DNA from: Oscillospiraceae bacterium
Lineage (GTDB): Bacteria; Bacillota; Clostridia; Oscillospirales; Oscillospiraceae
DNA: 20,298 nucleotides
NCBI GenBank assembly: GCA_031255955.1
Contig: JAIRRO010000092.1
Span: forward strand, 1 to 20,298
Direction: 5' to 3'
This document shows positions 1-6,925 of the stretch, piece after piece. The notes beneath the pieces were generated by a model. The model was not told the origin of the DNA, ran no database searches, and saw only the letters and a program-made list of their open reading frames with translations. The position numbers and the translations under genes were made by a program. The stretch's first letter is position 1. Each line of letters starts with the position of its first letter.

Positions 1-33
1 GCGGCGGGCGCTAGCCGCACCCTCGAACCCTAA
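1..33 (+). CDS. Possible 3' end of a plus-strand gene
   Basis: Frame 1 is open from the window edge to a TAA at 31-33 and would encode ten residues ending in RTLEP. The stop lies one base before a strong bidirectional terminator, which is where the end of a plus-strand gene would be expected. Ten codons are too few to recognise a family, and the open frame could be chance. The call rests on the terminator context only. Confidence 0.3.
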   Translation, partial: AAGASRTLEP

Positions 34-34
34 T

Positions 35-66
35 AAAAACGCCTCCCGTTTTCGGGAGGCGTTTTT
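35..66. terminator. Bidirectional intrinsic terminator
   Basis: A perfect 14-bp inverted repeat (35-48 with 53-66) closes on a TTTT loop. The arms begin with five A and end with five T, so each strand reads as a GC-rich hairpin followed by a U-tract. On the minus strand it ends the lipoprotein gene that stops at 81. On the plus strand it would end whatever enters from the left edge. Confidence 0.9.
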
Positions 67-80
67 CACGTCGAGCGTTG

Positions 81-338
81 TTATCTTACCGCGGGGACGG
101 GGACAGGTACGCCGTAAGGCTGCGCGCCCACGCCGCCGTAATAGTAAGGACCGACGTTCGGTATTACCGTGCGCGCGCGCGGCACCGCTACGCTGCGCGG
201 TGCGGGCGTTGCCGAGGCTGTTGGCGTCGGCGTTGGCGTCGGTGAGGTCTTTGGCGTCGTCTTTTTCGGAGCCTTTGTGCAGCCGAAAAGCGAAGCTGCC
301 ATCAAAACGGCGGCAATAATTCCGATTACTCTTTTCAT
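81..338 (-). CDS. Small Thr/Pro-rich lipoprotein, function unknown
   Basis: The 85-residue product has a typical lipoprotein signal: positive start (MKR), hydrophobic stretch at about 4-18, and a lipobox LFGC with Cys20 as the predicted lipidated residue. It is therefore probably exported and anchored on the outer face of the membrane. The mature part is low complexity: a Lys/Thr/Pro tract with TPTPTPT (about 24-46), then a Pro/Val/Tyr/Gly tail with YYYGG. No enzyme domain is visible. The ATG is supported by AGGAGG at 345-350, six bases upstream. The gene is followed directly by the terminator at 35-66. The TP tract resembles cell-wall spacer sequences, but no function can be assigned. Confidence 0.75.
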   Translation of the reverse strand: MKRVIGIIAAVLMAASLFGCTKAPKKTTPKTSPTPTPTPTASATPAPRSVAVPRARTVIPNVGPYYYGGVGAQPYGVPVPVPAVR

Positions 339-399
339 ATGCTTCCTCCTATAGAAGTTGAACCCAAACTGCCTTGTGTTTTTTGTTTGAGTCTCGCAT

Positions 400-430
400 A
401 TATTATTTGCCGCCGTGCGAAAAATAATAT
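400..430. repeat. AT-rich inverted repeat between two minus-strand genes
   Basis: ATATTATTT (400-408) and AAATAATAT (422-430) form perfect 9-bp arms around a 13-base GC-rich spacer. It lies just downstream of the stop of the Cys/His-HhH gene (437) and upstream of the lipoprotein gene. It could be a weak terminator, an operator, or part of an AT-rich promoter for the lipoprotein gene. The sequence does not decide among these. Confidence 0.4.
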
Positions 431-436
431 GAGAGT

Positions 437-1243
437 TTATGGAAGAAATGGAACAGAAGTGAGCAAAGCTTGCTTTGCCGCGTATTCAATGGCATTTTTG
501 TATGTGCCAAGTATTTTTTCATTGAGACGCTCCCCGCTTTTTGCGGCGCTTGTTTCGAATAATTGCATCGGATCCCGACCTAATAAATCCTCCATGCACA
601 TCACGCCTATTGCCTGCAGACGCTGTTTTGTGATCTCGCCGACGCCCGGAATACATAGCAGGTCAGTGACCTTGCCTGATTTACGGCGAGGCACACGAAT
701 TAACTCTTCAATCGCTCGGTCATTCGTTGCCACGGGAGTAAACACAACACTGCACCCGAGCATTTCTTCAATCTGACGAGCTTGCTCCGTCAGATTTACC
801 TCCATATCGCGTATGTAGCTGATTGTCATTACACCGTTTTCTTCGCGAATCAGCGTCACATATATGTGTTTATTATCAGCCAGCACCTCGCGCACAAAAG
901 CGTTGCGTTCGGCGAGCATTCGATTTCTTTGATCCCGTTCTTCGCGCTCTGCTCGTGCCGCAGCATACCGGGCGTCGATAGCCTCCCAATATTCAGGGTT
1001 GAGTTTTTCAAAAAAGCTACATTGCTTCTTCACGCAGCCGTGCGCTGCCAATAATCCTTTGCCGATGTATCCGCGGTGCGTTTTGTTATGGCAGATCCCG
1101 ACGACATTTTCGCCCTTGACCATCACCCCGGAAAAAGTGTGAGGGTATCCTTCCGGGGCGGGTTTAATCTCAGGCGGGGTTTTCTTTGATTTTGCCTTGC
1201 GGGTTTTTGATTTTGCCTTGCGGATTTTTGGCGTGTTCGGCAT
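437..1243 (-). CDS. Uncharacterised Cys/His-cluster protein with C-terminal helix-hairpin-helix
   Basis: The 268-residue product is not a family I can name. It starts with a Lys-rich tail holding a tandem RKAKSK repeat (residues 8-20). A Cys/His cluster follows that could bind zinc (C51, H52, H56, H68, C70, C75), then a charged helical stretch (about 84-118) and a mixed alpha/beta middle. A helix-hairpin-helix core (LLCIPGVGEITKQRLQAIGV, 195-214) resembles the DNA-binding hairpins of Cdd1/DUF4332-type proteins. DNA or RNA binding is therefore plausible but is inference. The frame is open to 1375, but the ATG at 1243 is chosen because AGGAGG (1252-1257) sits eight bases upstream and a promoter lies at 1279-1307. 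It is divergent from sigG. Its base composition looks more AT-rich than the neighbours. Confidence 0.7.
   Translation of the reverse strand: MPNTPKIRKAKSKTRKAKSKKTPPEIKPAPEGYPHTFSGVMVKGENVVGICHNKTHRGYIGKGLLAAHGCVKKQCSFFEKLNPEYWEAIDARYAAARAEREERDQRNRMLAERNAFVREVLADNKHIYVTLIREENGVMTISYIRDMEVNLTEQARQIEEMLGCSVVFTPVATNDRAIEELIRVPRRKSGKVTDLLCIPGVGEITKQRLQAIGVMCMEDLLGRDPMQLFETSAAKSGERLNEKILGTYKNAIEYAAKQALLTSVPFLP
1185..1223 (-). repeat. 21-bp-period tandem duplication in the HhH gene
   Basis: The 18-base core tttgattttgccttgcgg occurs at 1185-1202 and again at 1206-1223, a period of exactly 21 bases. It encodes two successive copies of the seven-residue unit containing RKAKSK in the basic N-terminal tail. 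Reading frame is preserved. Confidence 0.85.
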
Positions 1244-1278
1244 TATTTGAGCCTCCTTTCCATAGGCGCGACGCCGCC

Positions 1279-1307
1279 AGTATACCACACTTACTCGCAC
1301 GCGTAAA
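1279..1307 (-). promoter_or_regulatory. Sigma-A-type promoter for the HhH gene
   Basis: On the minus strand TTTACG (1302-1307) and TATACT (1279-1284) are separated by 17 bases. TG lies one base before the -10, which makes it an extended -10. Transcription would start about 30 bases upstream of the ATG at 1243. Confidence 0.65.
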
Positions 1308-1357
1308 CCCCGCAACGCCGCCACACCACACCCCGCGGCAATAATTTCACTCACCTT

Positions 1358-1386
1358 GAATACAAAAATCTCCACGGGGAAATACT
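1358..1386 (+). promoter_or_regulatory. Putative sigma-F-type promoter of sigG
   Basis: GAATA (1358-1362) and GGAAATACT (1378-1386) are separated by 15 bases. The second element fits the sigma-F -10 pattern GGNNANANT exactly, and the first is one mismatch from GYWTA. In Bacillus, sigG is transcribed by sigma-F and then by sigma-G, so this is the expected signal in the expected place, about 35 bases before the start codon. Confidence 0.6.
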
Positions 1387-1422
1387 GTAACGGGTATTTT
1401 ACCGTTTGGGAGGATTATCGCT

Positions 1423-2193
1423 ATGACCGGCAAGGTGGAGATATGCGGAGTTAATACAGCGCGGCTGAAGGTTTTGAAAAACGATGAGACGAACGCGTTG
1501 CTGCTGCGGGTGAAGGACGGCGACGCCAAGGCGCGGGAGGAGCTTATTCACGGGAATTTGCGGCTGGTGCTGTCCGTGATACAAAAGTTCTTAAACCGCG
1601 GGGAGCAGGCGGACGACCTGTTTCAGGTGGGGTGCATCGGGCTGATGAAGGCAATCGACAATTTTGATACGTCCTTGGGGCTGCGCTTTTCCACGTATGG
1701 GGTGCCGATGATTATCGGCGAAATTCGCCGCTATCTCCGTGATAACACGGCGCTGCGGGTGTCGCGCGGGATGCGCGATACGGCGTACAAGGCTATGCAT
1801 ATGCGCGAGAGTCTGCAGGGCGAGCTGAAGCGCGAGCCGACGATTGAGGAGCTGGCGTCGGCGATGGGTGTACCGCGGGAGGATGTTGTCCTGGCGCTGG
1901 AGGCGTCCGCGGAGCCGATTTCCCTATATGAGCCGGTGTATTCCGATAGCGGCGAGAGCGTAATGGTGGTGGATCAAATACGCGACGCGTACAACACCGA
2001 TGAATATTGGTTAGAGCAGATTGCCCTCGGCGACGCGATCAGCGGACTTAGCGAGCGGGAGCGGCACATTCTGGCGCTGCGGTTTTATTACGGCAGGACA
2101 CAGATGGAGGTCGCCTCTGAAATCGGCATTTCTCAAGCGCAGGTATCGCGGCTGGAAAAGAACGCGATTACGCGAATTAAAAGCAGCCTGTAA
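1423..2193 (+). CDS. sigG: RNA polymerase forespore sigma factor SigG
   Basis: The 256-residue product is late forespore sigma factor G. The diagnostic N-terminus KVEICGVNT (4-12) matches SigG proteins. Region 2 follows (about 45-110, with NLRLVLSVIQKF and DDLFQVGCIGLMKAIDNFD), then region 3 (about 110-165), then region 4 ending in the helix-turn-helix TQMEVASEIGISQAQVSRLEK (227-247). Length is normal for the family. GGGAGG at 1408-1413 supports the ATG. It directs transcription of late spore genes in the forespore, after engulfment. In Bacillus and many Clostridia sigG sits just behind sigE. Here the upstream neighbour is a divergent unrelated gene, so sigG stands alone under a putative sigma-F promoter. 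It ends at a shared terminator with the rubrerythrin gene. Confidence 0.95.
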   Translation: MTGKVEICGVNTARLKVLKNDETNALLLRVKDGDAKAREELIHGNLRLVLSVIQKFLNRGEQADDLFQVGCIGLMKAIDNFDTSLGLRFSTYGVPMIIGEIRRYLRDNTALRVSRGMRDTAYKAMHMRESLQGELKREPTIEELASAMGVPREDVVLALEASAEPISLYEPVYSDSGESVMVVDQIRDAYNTDEYWLEQIALGDAISGLSERERHILALRFYYGRTQMEVASEIGISQAQVSRLEKNAITRIKSSL

Positions 2194-2211
2194 TCAAAAA
2201 TCGACGCGACA

Positions 2212-2251
2212 AAAGCGCCCCTCCCCGCGGGGAAGGGCGCTTTGCGTTTTT
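2212..2251. terminator. Bidirectional terminator between sigG and rubrerythrin
   Basis: AAAGCGCCC (2212-2220) pairs with GGGCGCTTT (2235-2243). After one C/A mismatch the stem continues with TCCCC/GGGGA (2222-2226 with 2229-2233). Short T runs follow on both strands (2247-2251 on plus, TTTT at 2211-2214 read on minus). It lies between two convergent genes and serves both. Confidence 0.85.
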
Positions 2252-2271
2252 GCGATGCTGCGCCTGCGATG

Positions 2272-2814
2272 TCAGCCGAAGTATCTTTCGTACAGCGCCT
2301 TGAACGCGCGTCCGTGACGGGCTTCGTCGCGCGCCATTTCATGTACCGTGTCGTGAATGGCGTCAAGATTGAGCGCCTTGGCGCGCTTGGCAAGGTCAAA
2401 TTTGCCCTCTGTGGCGCCGTTTTCAGCCGTGATGCGCTTCTCCAGATTTACCTTTGTGCTGTCAGAGACGACCTCTCCCAGCAGCTCGGCGAACTTGGCG
2501 GCGTGCTCTGCTTCCTCAAGTCCGGCTTTCTCCCAGTACATGCCGATCTCCGGATAGCCTTCGCGGAACGCTACGCGCGCGAACGCGAGATACATTCCAA
2601 CCTCTGTGCATTCGCCTTCAAAGTTGGCGCGGAGGTCGCGGATGATATCCTCCGGCGAGCCCTGCGCGACGCCGACGACATGCTCAGCCGCCCATGACAT
2701 TTCAGCGTCCTGCGCCTTAAATTTCGACGCCGGAACCTTACACACCGGACATTTTTCCGGCGGCTCGTCTCCCTCGTGGACGTATCCGCAAACTGTGCAA
2801 ACCCATTTTTTCAT
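2272..2814 (-). CDS. Reverse rubrerythrin (NADH-linked peroxide reductase type)
   Basis: The 180-residue product has a rubredoxin domain first (C6, C9, C22, C25 in CxxCGY and CPVC) and a ferritin-like four-helix diiron domain second. This is the inverted order of clostridial reverse rubrerythrins. Diiron ligand motifs are visible: E68 in the EGECTE helix, E101xxH104, E131/E136 and E164xxH167 in DEARHG. The clostridial relatives reduce hydrogen peroxide, and oxygen to water, with electrons from NADH via partner proteins in the cytoplasm, protecting anaerobes from oxidative stress. AGGAGG at 2825-2830 supports the ATG at 2814. It lies 34 bases behind the HPr-like gene and probably shares its promoter at 3161-3189. 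All metal-binding motifs look intact. Confidence 0.93.
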   Translation of the reverse strand: MKKWVCTVCGYVHEGDEPPEKCPVCKVPASKFKAQDAEMSWAAEHVVGVAQGSPEDIIRDLRANFEGECTEVGMYLAFARVAFREGYPEIGMYWEKAGLEEAEHAAKFAELLGEVVSDSTKVNLEKRITAENGATEGKFDLAKRAKALNLDAIHDTVHEMARDEARHGRAFKALYERYFG

Positions 2815-2848
2815 AATAATTGTTCCTCCTTCTTTCAGTATAAATTTT

Positions 2849-3109
2849 TTACTTCTTGTCTTTGTCCGAAAGCTTCAGATAGCTCACGATGAACGGCTTG
2901 ATTTCGTCCTCCAGCGCGCGCGTGTCCGCGCCGTCGGCTGTGGTCAGCTTAAGATCCGTTTCCATTGTGAGCAGCATCATACCGAGCAGGGACTTTGCGT
3001 CCGCCCACCCGTTTTTGCTCTGAACGTGAATGTCGTAAGGGTACTTGCTCGCGATTCTGTTCAGCTCCTGCGCTTCCTCTGAGTTGTTCACCAAAATCTT
3101 GTAAACCAT
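2849..3109 (-). CDS. HPr-fold regulator lacking the active-site His (Crh-like)
   Basis: The 86-residue product has the HPr domain length and the helix-2 signature ADAKSLLGMMLL, in which Ser40 corresponds to the regulatory Ser46 of HPr. The segment that normally reads GIHARPA is replaced by NNSEEAQE, so the His15 phosphorylated by enzyme I is absent; aligned on the following ASKY it becomes Asn. It therefore cannot act as a normal sugar-PTS phosphocarrier. It could be a Crh-like regulator phosphorylated on Ser by HPr kinase. That role is inference. The ATG at 3109 is preferred; a TTG at 3115 lies closer to GGGAGG (3121-3126) and would add two residues. It is first in a two-gene unit with rubrerythrin. 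Confidence 0.8.
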   Translation of the reverse strand: MVYKILVNNSEEAQELNRIASKYPYDIHVQSKNGWADAKSLLGMMLLTMETDLKLTTADGADTRALEDEIKPFIVSYLKLSDKDKK

Positions 3110-3143
3110 GATCAATCGCGCCTCCCGATAAATAAAAGATATA

Positions 3144-3170
3144 GTGGTATCGTGCTTCCCATAATACCAC
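3144..3170. promoter_or_regulatory. Dyad overlapping the HPr/rubrerythrin promoter (possible operator)
   Basis: GTGGTAT (3144-3150) and ATACCAC (3164-3170) are perfect 7-bp inverted arms with a 13-base spacer. On the minus strand one arm covers most of the -10 element and the other lies just past the expected transcription start. That is a classic position for a repressor site. No known operator consensus (Rex, PerR, Fur, CcpA) fits it that I can see. Confidence 0.5.
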
Positions 3171-3189
3171 CTGTCGCGGCGCGCGTCAA
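3161..3189 (-). promoter_or_regulatory. Strong sigma-A-type promoter for HPr-like and rubrerythrin genes
   Basis: On the minus strand TTGACG (3184-3189) and TATTAT (3161-3166) are 17 bases apart. TGG immediately precedes the -10 and gives an extended -10. It lies between the uvrA stop and the HPr-like gene, so this pair does not depend on read-through from uvrA. Confidence 0.8.
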
Positions 3190-3205
3190 GTTAATTTTGT
3201 GTTAA

Positions 3206-6040
3206 TCAATTTTTTATGAGGAGCTTCGCCAGAAACTCGCCGGTGTGGCTGGCTTCGCAGGCGGCGCAAGCCTCCGGCGTGCCTGTGAACACGACCTCCC
3301 CGCCGCGGTCGCCGCCTTCGGGTCCGAGGTCGATGATATAATCCGCTGTTTTTATAACGTCAAGATTGTGTTCGATGACGACTACGGTGTTCCCCGCCTC
3401 AACAAATTTTCGCAGCACCTCGATAAGGCGGTGAACATCGGCGGTGTGCAGCCCCGTTGTCGGCTCGTCCAGCACATAAAACGTGCTGCCCGTGCTGCGC
3501 TTCGATAGCTCCGTGGCGAGCTTCACGCGCTGCGCCTCGCCGCCGGAGAGCGTTGTGGAGGCTTGTCCCAGCTTGATATATCCCAGTCCGACGTCCAGCA
3601 GCGTGTCGAGCTTGGATTTTATTTTCGGCAAATTTTCAAAGAACACCGCGGCTTCCTCCACCGTCATATCAAGAACCTCGCTGATGTTTTTGCCCTTATA
3701 CCGCACCTCAAGCGTCTCGCGGTTATACCGCTTGCCGTGGCACACATCGCACGGGACGTATATATCGGGCAAAAAGTGCATCTCTATTTTTATCAGTCCG
3801 TCGCCGGAGCAAGCCTCGCACCTGCCGCCGCGCACGTTAAAGCTGAATCTTCCGGCGGAATATCCGCGCGCCTTGGCGTCCTGCGTGGAGGCGAACAGGT
3901 CGCGGATGTCGTTAAATACACCGGTGTATGTCGCGGGATTGGAGCGCGGCGTCCTGCCTATCGGGGATTGGTCGATGTTTATCACCTTGTCCAGATGCTC
4001 CAGCCCGCGGATTTCGCGGTGCGCGCCGGGGCGAATTTTTACACGTCCCAGCTCCGCTGCCAGCGCTTTATACACCACCTCGTTGACAAGAGAGGATTTT
4101 CCGCTGCCGGAGACGCCCGTCACGGCGGTCATCACGCCCAGCGGGATATCGACGTCGATGCTTTTCAAATTGTTTTCGCTGGCGCCGACGATTTTCAGCT
4201 TTTTGCCCGTGCCCTTTTGGCGCTTTTTCGGGACGGGAATTTTCATCCGCCCGGAGAGATATTGTCCCGTTATCGAGCGCTCGCAAGCCTTTATTTCGTC
4301 TACGGTGCCGGCGGCGACGATTTCCCCTCCGTGTATGCCCGCGCCGGGTCCCACATCCACGATGAAGTCCGCGGCGTCCATCGTTTCCTCGTCATGCTCC
4401 ACGACAAGCAGCGTGTTGCCGAGGTCGCGCAGCCGCTTTAACGTCGCCAGCAGCTTCGCGTTGTCGCGCTGATGCAGTCCTATGGACGGCTCGTCGAGGA
4501 TATACAGCACGCCCATCAGGGAAGAACCTATTTGCGTTGCAAGGCGTATGCGCTGCGCCTCGCCGCCGGAGAGACTGCCCGCGCGGCGGCTCATGGTCAG
4601 GTATTCCAGTCCGACGCTTCGCAGAAAGCCCAGCCGCTCGCGAATTTCTTTTAATATCCGGTCGCCGATCATCGATTCCTTTTCCGTCAGCTTTAACGCC
4701 TCGACGAAATCCAAGGCGGTTGTGACGGACATCGCGGCGAAATCATCGATGCTTATCCCGCCGACGGTGACGGCAAGCACCTCTTTTTTAAGTCTGCGTC
4801 CGCCGCAGGAGGGGCAGGGATGCTCAGACATCGATTGCTCCAGCTCCCAGCGCATGGCGGGGGACTGCGTTTCCTTATACCGGCGCTCTAAATTGTTGAC
4901 GACGCCTTCAAACGGCTGCTGAAACGTCCGCGAGCGCGTTCTTTCATAGCTGAGGGTCAGCTTTTCGCCCTTTGTGCCGTAAAGAATGGCGTCCAGCGCG
5001 GCGGGGGGGATGTCCTTCACCGGCGTGTCGAGGCGAAAGCCGTATTTCTTGGCGATGGCGGAGAAATACATATGTGAAATGCTGTCCGCGCGCGCGTTGC
5101 CGCCGCCCCAGCCGGAGGCGATTATGGCGCCGTCCGCGATGGATAGAGCCTTGTTCGGTATGATAATATCGGGGTCCACGCGCAGTTGAATCCCCAGCCC
5201 CGTGCAGTCCGGGCACGCCCCGTATGGATTGTTAAACGAGAACATCCGCGGGGTCAGTTCTTCTATCGATACGCCGCAGTCGTCGCAGGCGTAATTCTGC
5301 GAGAACAGCAGCTCGCGCCCCTCGTCCGTAATATCCGCGATGACCAGCCCGCCGGAAAGCGAGGCTGCCGTCTCCACGGAATCTGTCAGGCGGCTTATGA
5401 CATCCCCGCGTATGACGAGGCGGTCGATGATGATTTCGATATTGTGCTTCTTGTTTTTATCAAGCTTTATATCCTCGGACAAATCGTAAACGCTGCCGTC
5501 CGCGCGGACGCGGACATAGCCGGATTTTCGCGCGTCCTCAAACACCTTTTGATATTCGCCCTTGCGCGCGCGCACCACCGGCGCAAGTATTTGCACGCGC
5601 GTCGCCTCCGGCAGGGACATTATCTGATCGATAATTTGGTCTATGGACTGCTGCTTTATCTCTTTTCCGCACACGGGGCAGTGCGGTATGCCGATGCGCG
5701 CCCACAGCAAGCGCAGATAGTCATAAATCTCTGTTACGGTACCCACCGTGCTGCGCGGGTTGCGGGAGGTTGTCTTTTGGTCTATGGATATGGCGGGAGA
5801 CAGCCCCTCTATGTAGTCCACGTCGGGCTTTTCCATCTGCCCGAGGAACTGCCGCGCGTAGCTGGACAGCGATTCGACATATCGGCGTTGACCCTCCGCA
5901 TATATCGTGTCAAAGGCAAGCGAGGATTTTCCGCTGCCGGAGATGCCCGTCATAACGACAAGCTTGTCGCGCGGGATCTCAATGTCTATGTTTTTGAGGT
6001 TGTTTTCCCTCGCCCCTTTGATGAACAGTTTATCCTGCAA
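3206..6040 (-). CDS. uvrA: Excinuclease ABC subunit A
   Basis: The 944-residue product is full-length UvrA, the damage-recognition ATPase of nucleotide excision repair, which loads UvrB on DNA lesions. It shows two ABC ATPase modules. The first Walker A is GISGSGKSS (32-40) and the second is GVSGSGKSS near 641. Two LSGGEAQR signatures are present, as are the DEPSIGLH and DEPTTGLH Walker B regions. Zinc-binding pairs are CDDC...CPDC in the first half and CEAC...CDVC in the second. The start is TTG at 6040, supported by GGAGGG (6047-6052) six bases upstream; no ATG is better placed. It follows the DUF2284 gene by 40 bases, probably in one transcript. No LexA box was seen upstream. No terminator is evident after the stop. 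Confidence 0.97.
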   Translation of the reverse strand: MQDKLFIKGARENNLKNIDIEIPRDKLVVMTGISGSGKSSLAFDTIYAEGQRRYVESLSSYARQFLGQMEKPDVDYIEGLSPAISIDQKTTSRNPRSTVGTVTEIYDYLRLLWARIGIPHCPVCGKEIKQQSIDQIIDQIMSLPEATRVQILAPVVRARKGEYQKVFEDARKSGYVRVRADGSVYDLSEDIKLDKNKKHNIEIIIDRLVIRGDVISRLTDSVETAASLSGGLVIADITDEGRELLFSQNYACDDCGVSIEELTPRMFSFNNPYGACPDCTGLGIQLRVDPDIIIPNKALSIADGAIIASGWGGGNARADSISHMYFSAIAKKYGFRLDTPVKDIPPAALDAILYGTKGEKLTLSYERTRSRTFQQPFEGVVNNLERRYKETQSPAMRWELEQSMSEHPCPSCGGRRLKKEVLAVTVGGISIDDFAAMSVTTALDFVEALKLTEKESMIGDRILKEIRERLGFLRSVGLEYLTMSRRAGSLSGGEAQRIRLATQIGSSLMGVLYILDEPSIGLHQRDNAKLLATLKRLRDLGNTLLVVEHDEETMDAADFIVDVGPGAGIHGGEIVAAGTVDEIKACERSITGQYLSGRMKIPVPKKRQKGTGKKLKIVGASENNLKSIDVDIPLGVMTAVTGVSGSGKSSLVNEVVYKALAAELGRVKIRPGAHREIRGLEHLDKVINIDQSPIGRTPRSNPATYTGVFNDIRDLFASTQDAKARGYSAGRFSFNVRGGRCEACSGDGLIKIEMHFLPDIYVPCDVCHGKRYNRETLEVRYKGKNISEVLDMTVEEAAVFFENLPKIKSKLDTLLDVGLGYIKLGQASTTLSGGEAQRVKLATELSKRSTGSTFYVLDEPTTGLHTADVHRLIEVLRKFVEAGNTVVVIEHNLDVIKTADYIIDLGPEGGDRGGEVVFTGTPEACAACEASHTGEFLAKLLIKN

Positions 6041-6080
6041 TGTGCGCCCTCCAATTTTTCTGCCAAATTATCCGCCCGTG

Positions 6081-6620
6081 TCAATCCAAAAGAAAACACG
6101 CCGTGTAGCAAATCGTGTCCTTGCCGTGGTTGTATTTCATCCCGTTATCCGTGCAAACGCGGCTGACGAACAGCCCGCACGCCTCCATGGAATATGTCAT
6201 TTTATCCGGGAAGCGGCACGGCGCGTCCGGATACGCGCACGGCTGACATCGCGCGCAGCCGCCCGCGCCCATCGGCAGCATATCGGGATAGTCCCCGCCC
6301 AGCGTATCACGCAGCCGGTCAAAGTTCTCGCCGTGGCGCTTCGCCGACGCCATCATTTCCTCAAAATCAAGGCTGTCCTCCATATGTCCGACGGTTTGCA
6401 CCAACAGTCCGCCGGAATATCGCTTCACCTTTTCGCGCATTTCGTCAAGACCGGGCGCGGCGGGAGGACACGACCACGAGCGGTTGTAGTTGTGGCACTT
6501 GTCCGCCGCGCACATATCGCGCACCTCCTGCAAAAATTCCAGCTTCGCTACATCCAGATACCCCGCGTCGTCAAAGCCTGCCTGAATCGCGAGATTTTTC
6601 AGTTCATTGTAGTTGGTCAT
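6081..6620 (-). CDS. DUF2284 Cys-rich predicted metal-binding protein
   Basis: The 179-residue product matches the DUF2284 pattern. It has eleven Cys, including the RSWSCPP motif (C51) and a ferredoxin-like run GCARCQPC...PC (C122, C125, C128, C135), followed by C148, C156, C171 and C175. Iron-sulfur or zinc binding is likely, but no reaction is established for the family. The frame is open to 6824, but the ATG at 6620 is chosen because GAGGAG (6629-6634) lies eight bases upstream and the family homology begins there; the extension is low complexity. It lies 40 bases before uvrA in the same direction. Co-occurrence with uvrA is probably chance or operon convenience. Confidence 0.85.
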   Translation of the reverse strand: MTNYNELKNLAIQAGFDDAGYLDVAKLEFLQEVRDMCAADKCHNYNRSWSCPPAAPGLDEMREKVKRYSGGLLVQTVGHMEDSLDFEEMMASAKRHGENFDRLRDTLGGDYPDMLPMGAGGCARCQPCAYPDAPCRFPDKMTYSMEACGLFVSRVCTDNGMKYNHGKDTICYTACFLLD

Positions 6621-6728
6621 TTGAAATGCTCCTCTTCCCGTTTTTTCGTAAAAGCCGCCTCGTTGGACGCCGTACGCTGGTCCGTTATACCCGGCGCCCG
6701 CGCCTCCGGCTGTACTCTCACAAACCTT

Positions 6729-6757
6729 ACTATACAACAAAAAAGCGCAAAAAGCAA
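6729..6757 (-). promoter_or_regulatory. Weak candidate promoter for DUF2284-uvrA
   Basis: On the minus strand TATAGT (6729-6734) is a good -10, 17 bases from TTGCTT (6752-6757), which matches the -35 consensus at only three positions. It lies about 110 bases upstream of the DUF2284 start, and no better candidate was found in this gap. Confidence 0.35.
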
Positions 6758-6807
6758 CCGGCGCACGCGGTAGGCACGGCGGTATGAAATATCCTGCTAA
6801 AAAAGTA

Positions 6808-6836
6808 TTGACACGTACAATCACACGCGCTATTCT
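6808..6836 (+). promoter_or_regulatory. Sigma-A-like promoter match facing an apparently empty region
   Basis: TTGACA (6808-6813), a 17-base spacer and TATTCT (6831-6836) form a good consensus match on the plus strand. Downstream there is no intact plus-strand gene, only the possible antitoxin remnant and then the convergent 3' end of the RACE-like gene. It may be a relic, a source of antisense RNA, or chance. Confidence 0.4.
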
Positions 6837-6925
6837 GCAAAGAGCGCGCGGGCGTCAACTTTTCCGCGGTGCTGCAAAACGCGCTGAGGGCGCAGCTGCA
6901 AAGCAACGCGAACCCAAGGGGTTAA
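6836..6925 (+). pseudogene. Possible remnant of an antitoxin gene (HicB/CopG-like C-terminus)
   Basis: The plus-strand frame ending at TAA 6923-6925 encodes CKERAGVNFSAVLQNALRAQ and a short tail. The pattern aGVNFSaVLQnALraqL resembles the C-terminal DNA-binding helices of small antitoxins, in which 'INFSxxLQxALK' is common. The frame is blocked by TGA at 6809-6811, and no start codon or ribosome binding site precedes the fragment. It is therefore at best a decayed 3' end. No toxin gene is seen nearby. The resemblance is from memory and short, so confidence is modest. Confidence 0.35.

Noticed and set aside
1244..1375. 44-codon N-terminal extension of the HhH protein
   Set aside because: The ATG at 1243 has a strong ribosome binding site, and the extension overlaps the promoter at 1279-1307.
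3483..6166. Long plus-strand ORFs opposite uvrA (3483-4472, 3563-4441, 5186-6166)
   Set aside because: They are antisense to a full-length, motif-complete UvrA, have no ribosome binding sites or recognisable domains, and are expected from GC-rich codon use.
6826..6848. Hairpin CGCGCT/AGCGCG as terminator of the RACE-like gene
   Set aside because: The stem is only six base pairs and no T-tract follows on the minus strand.
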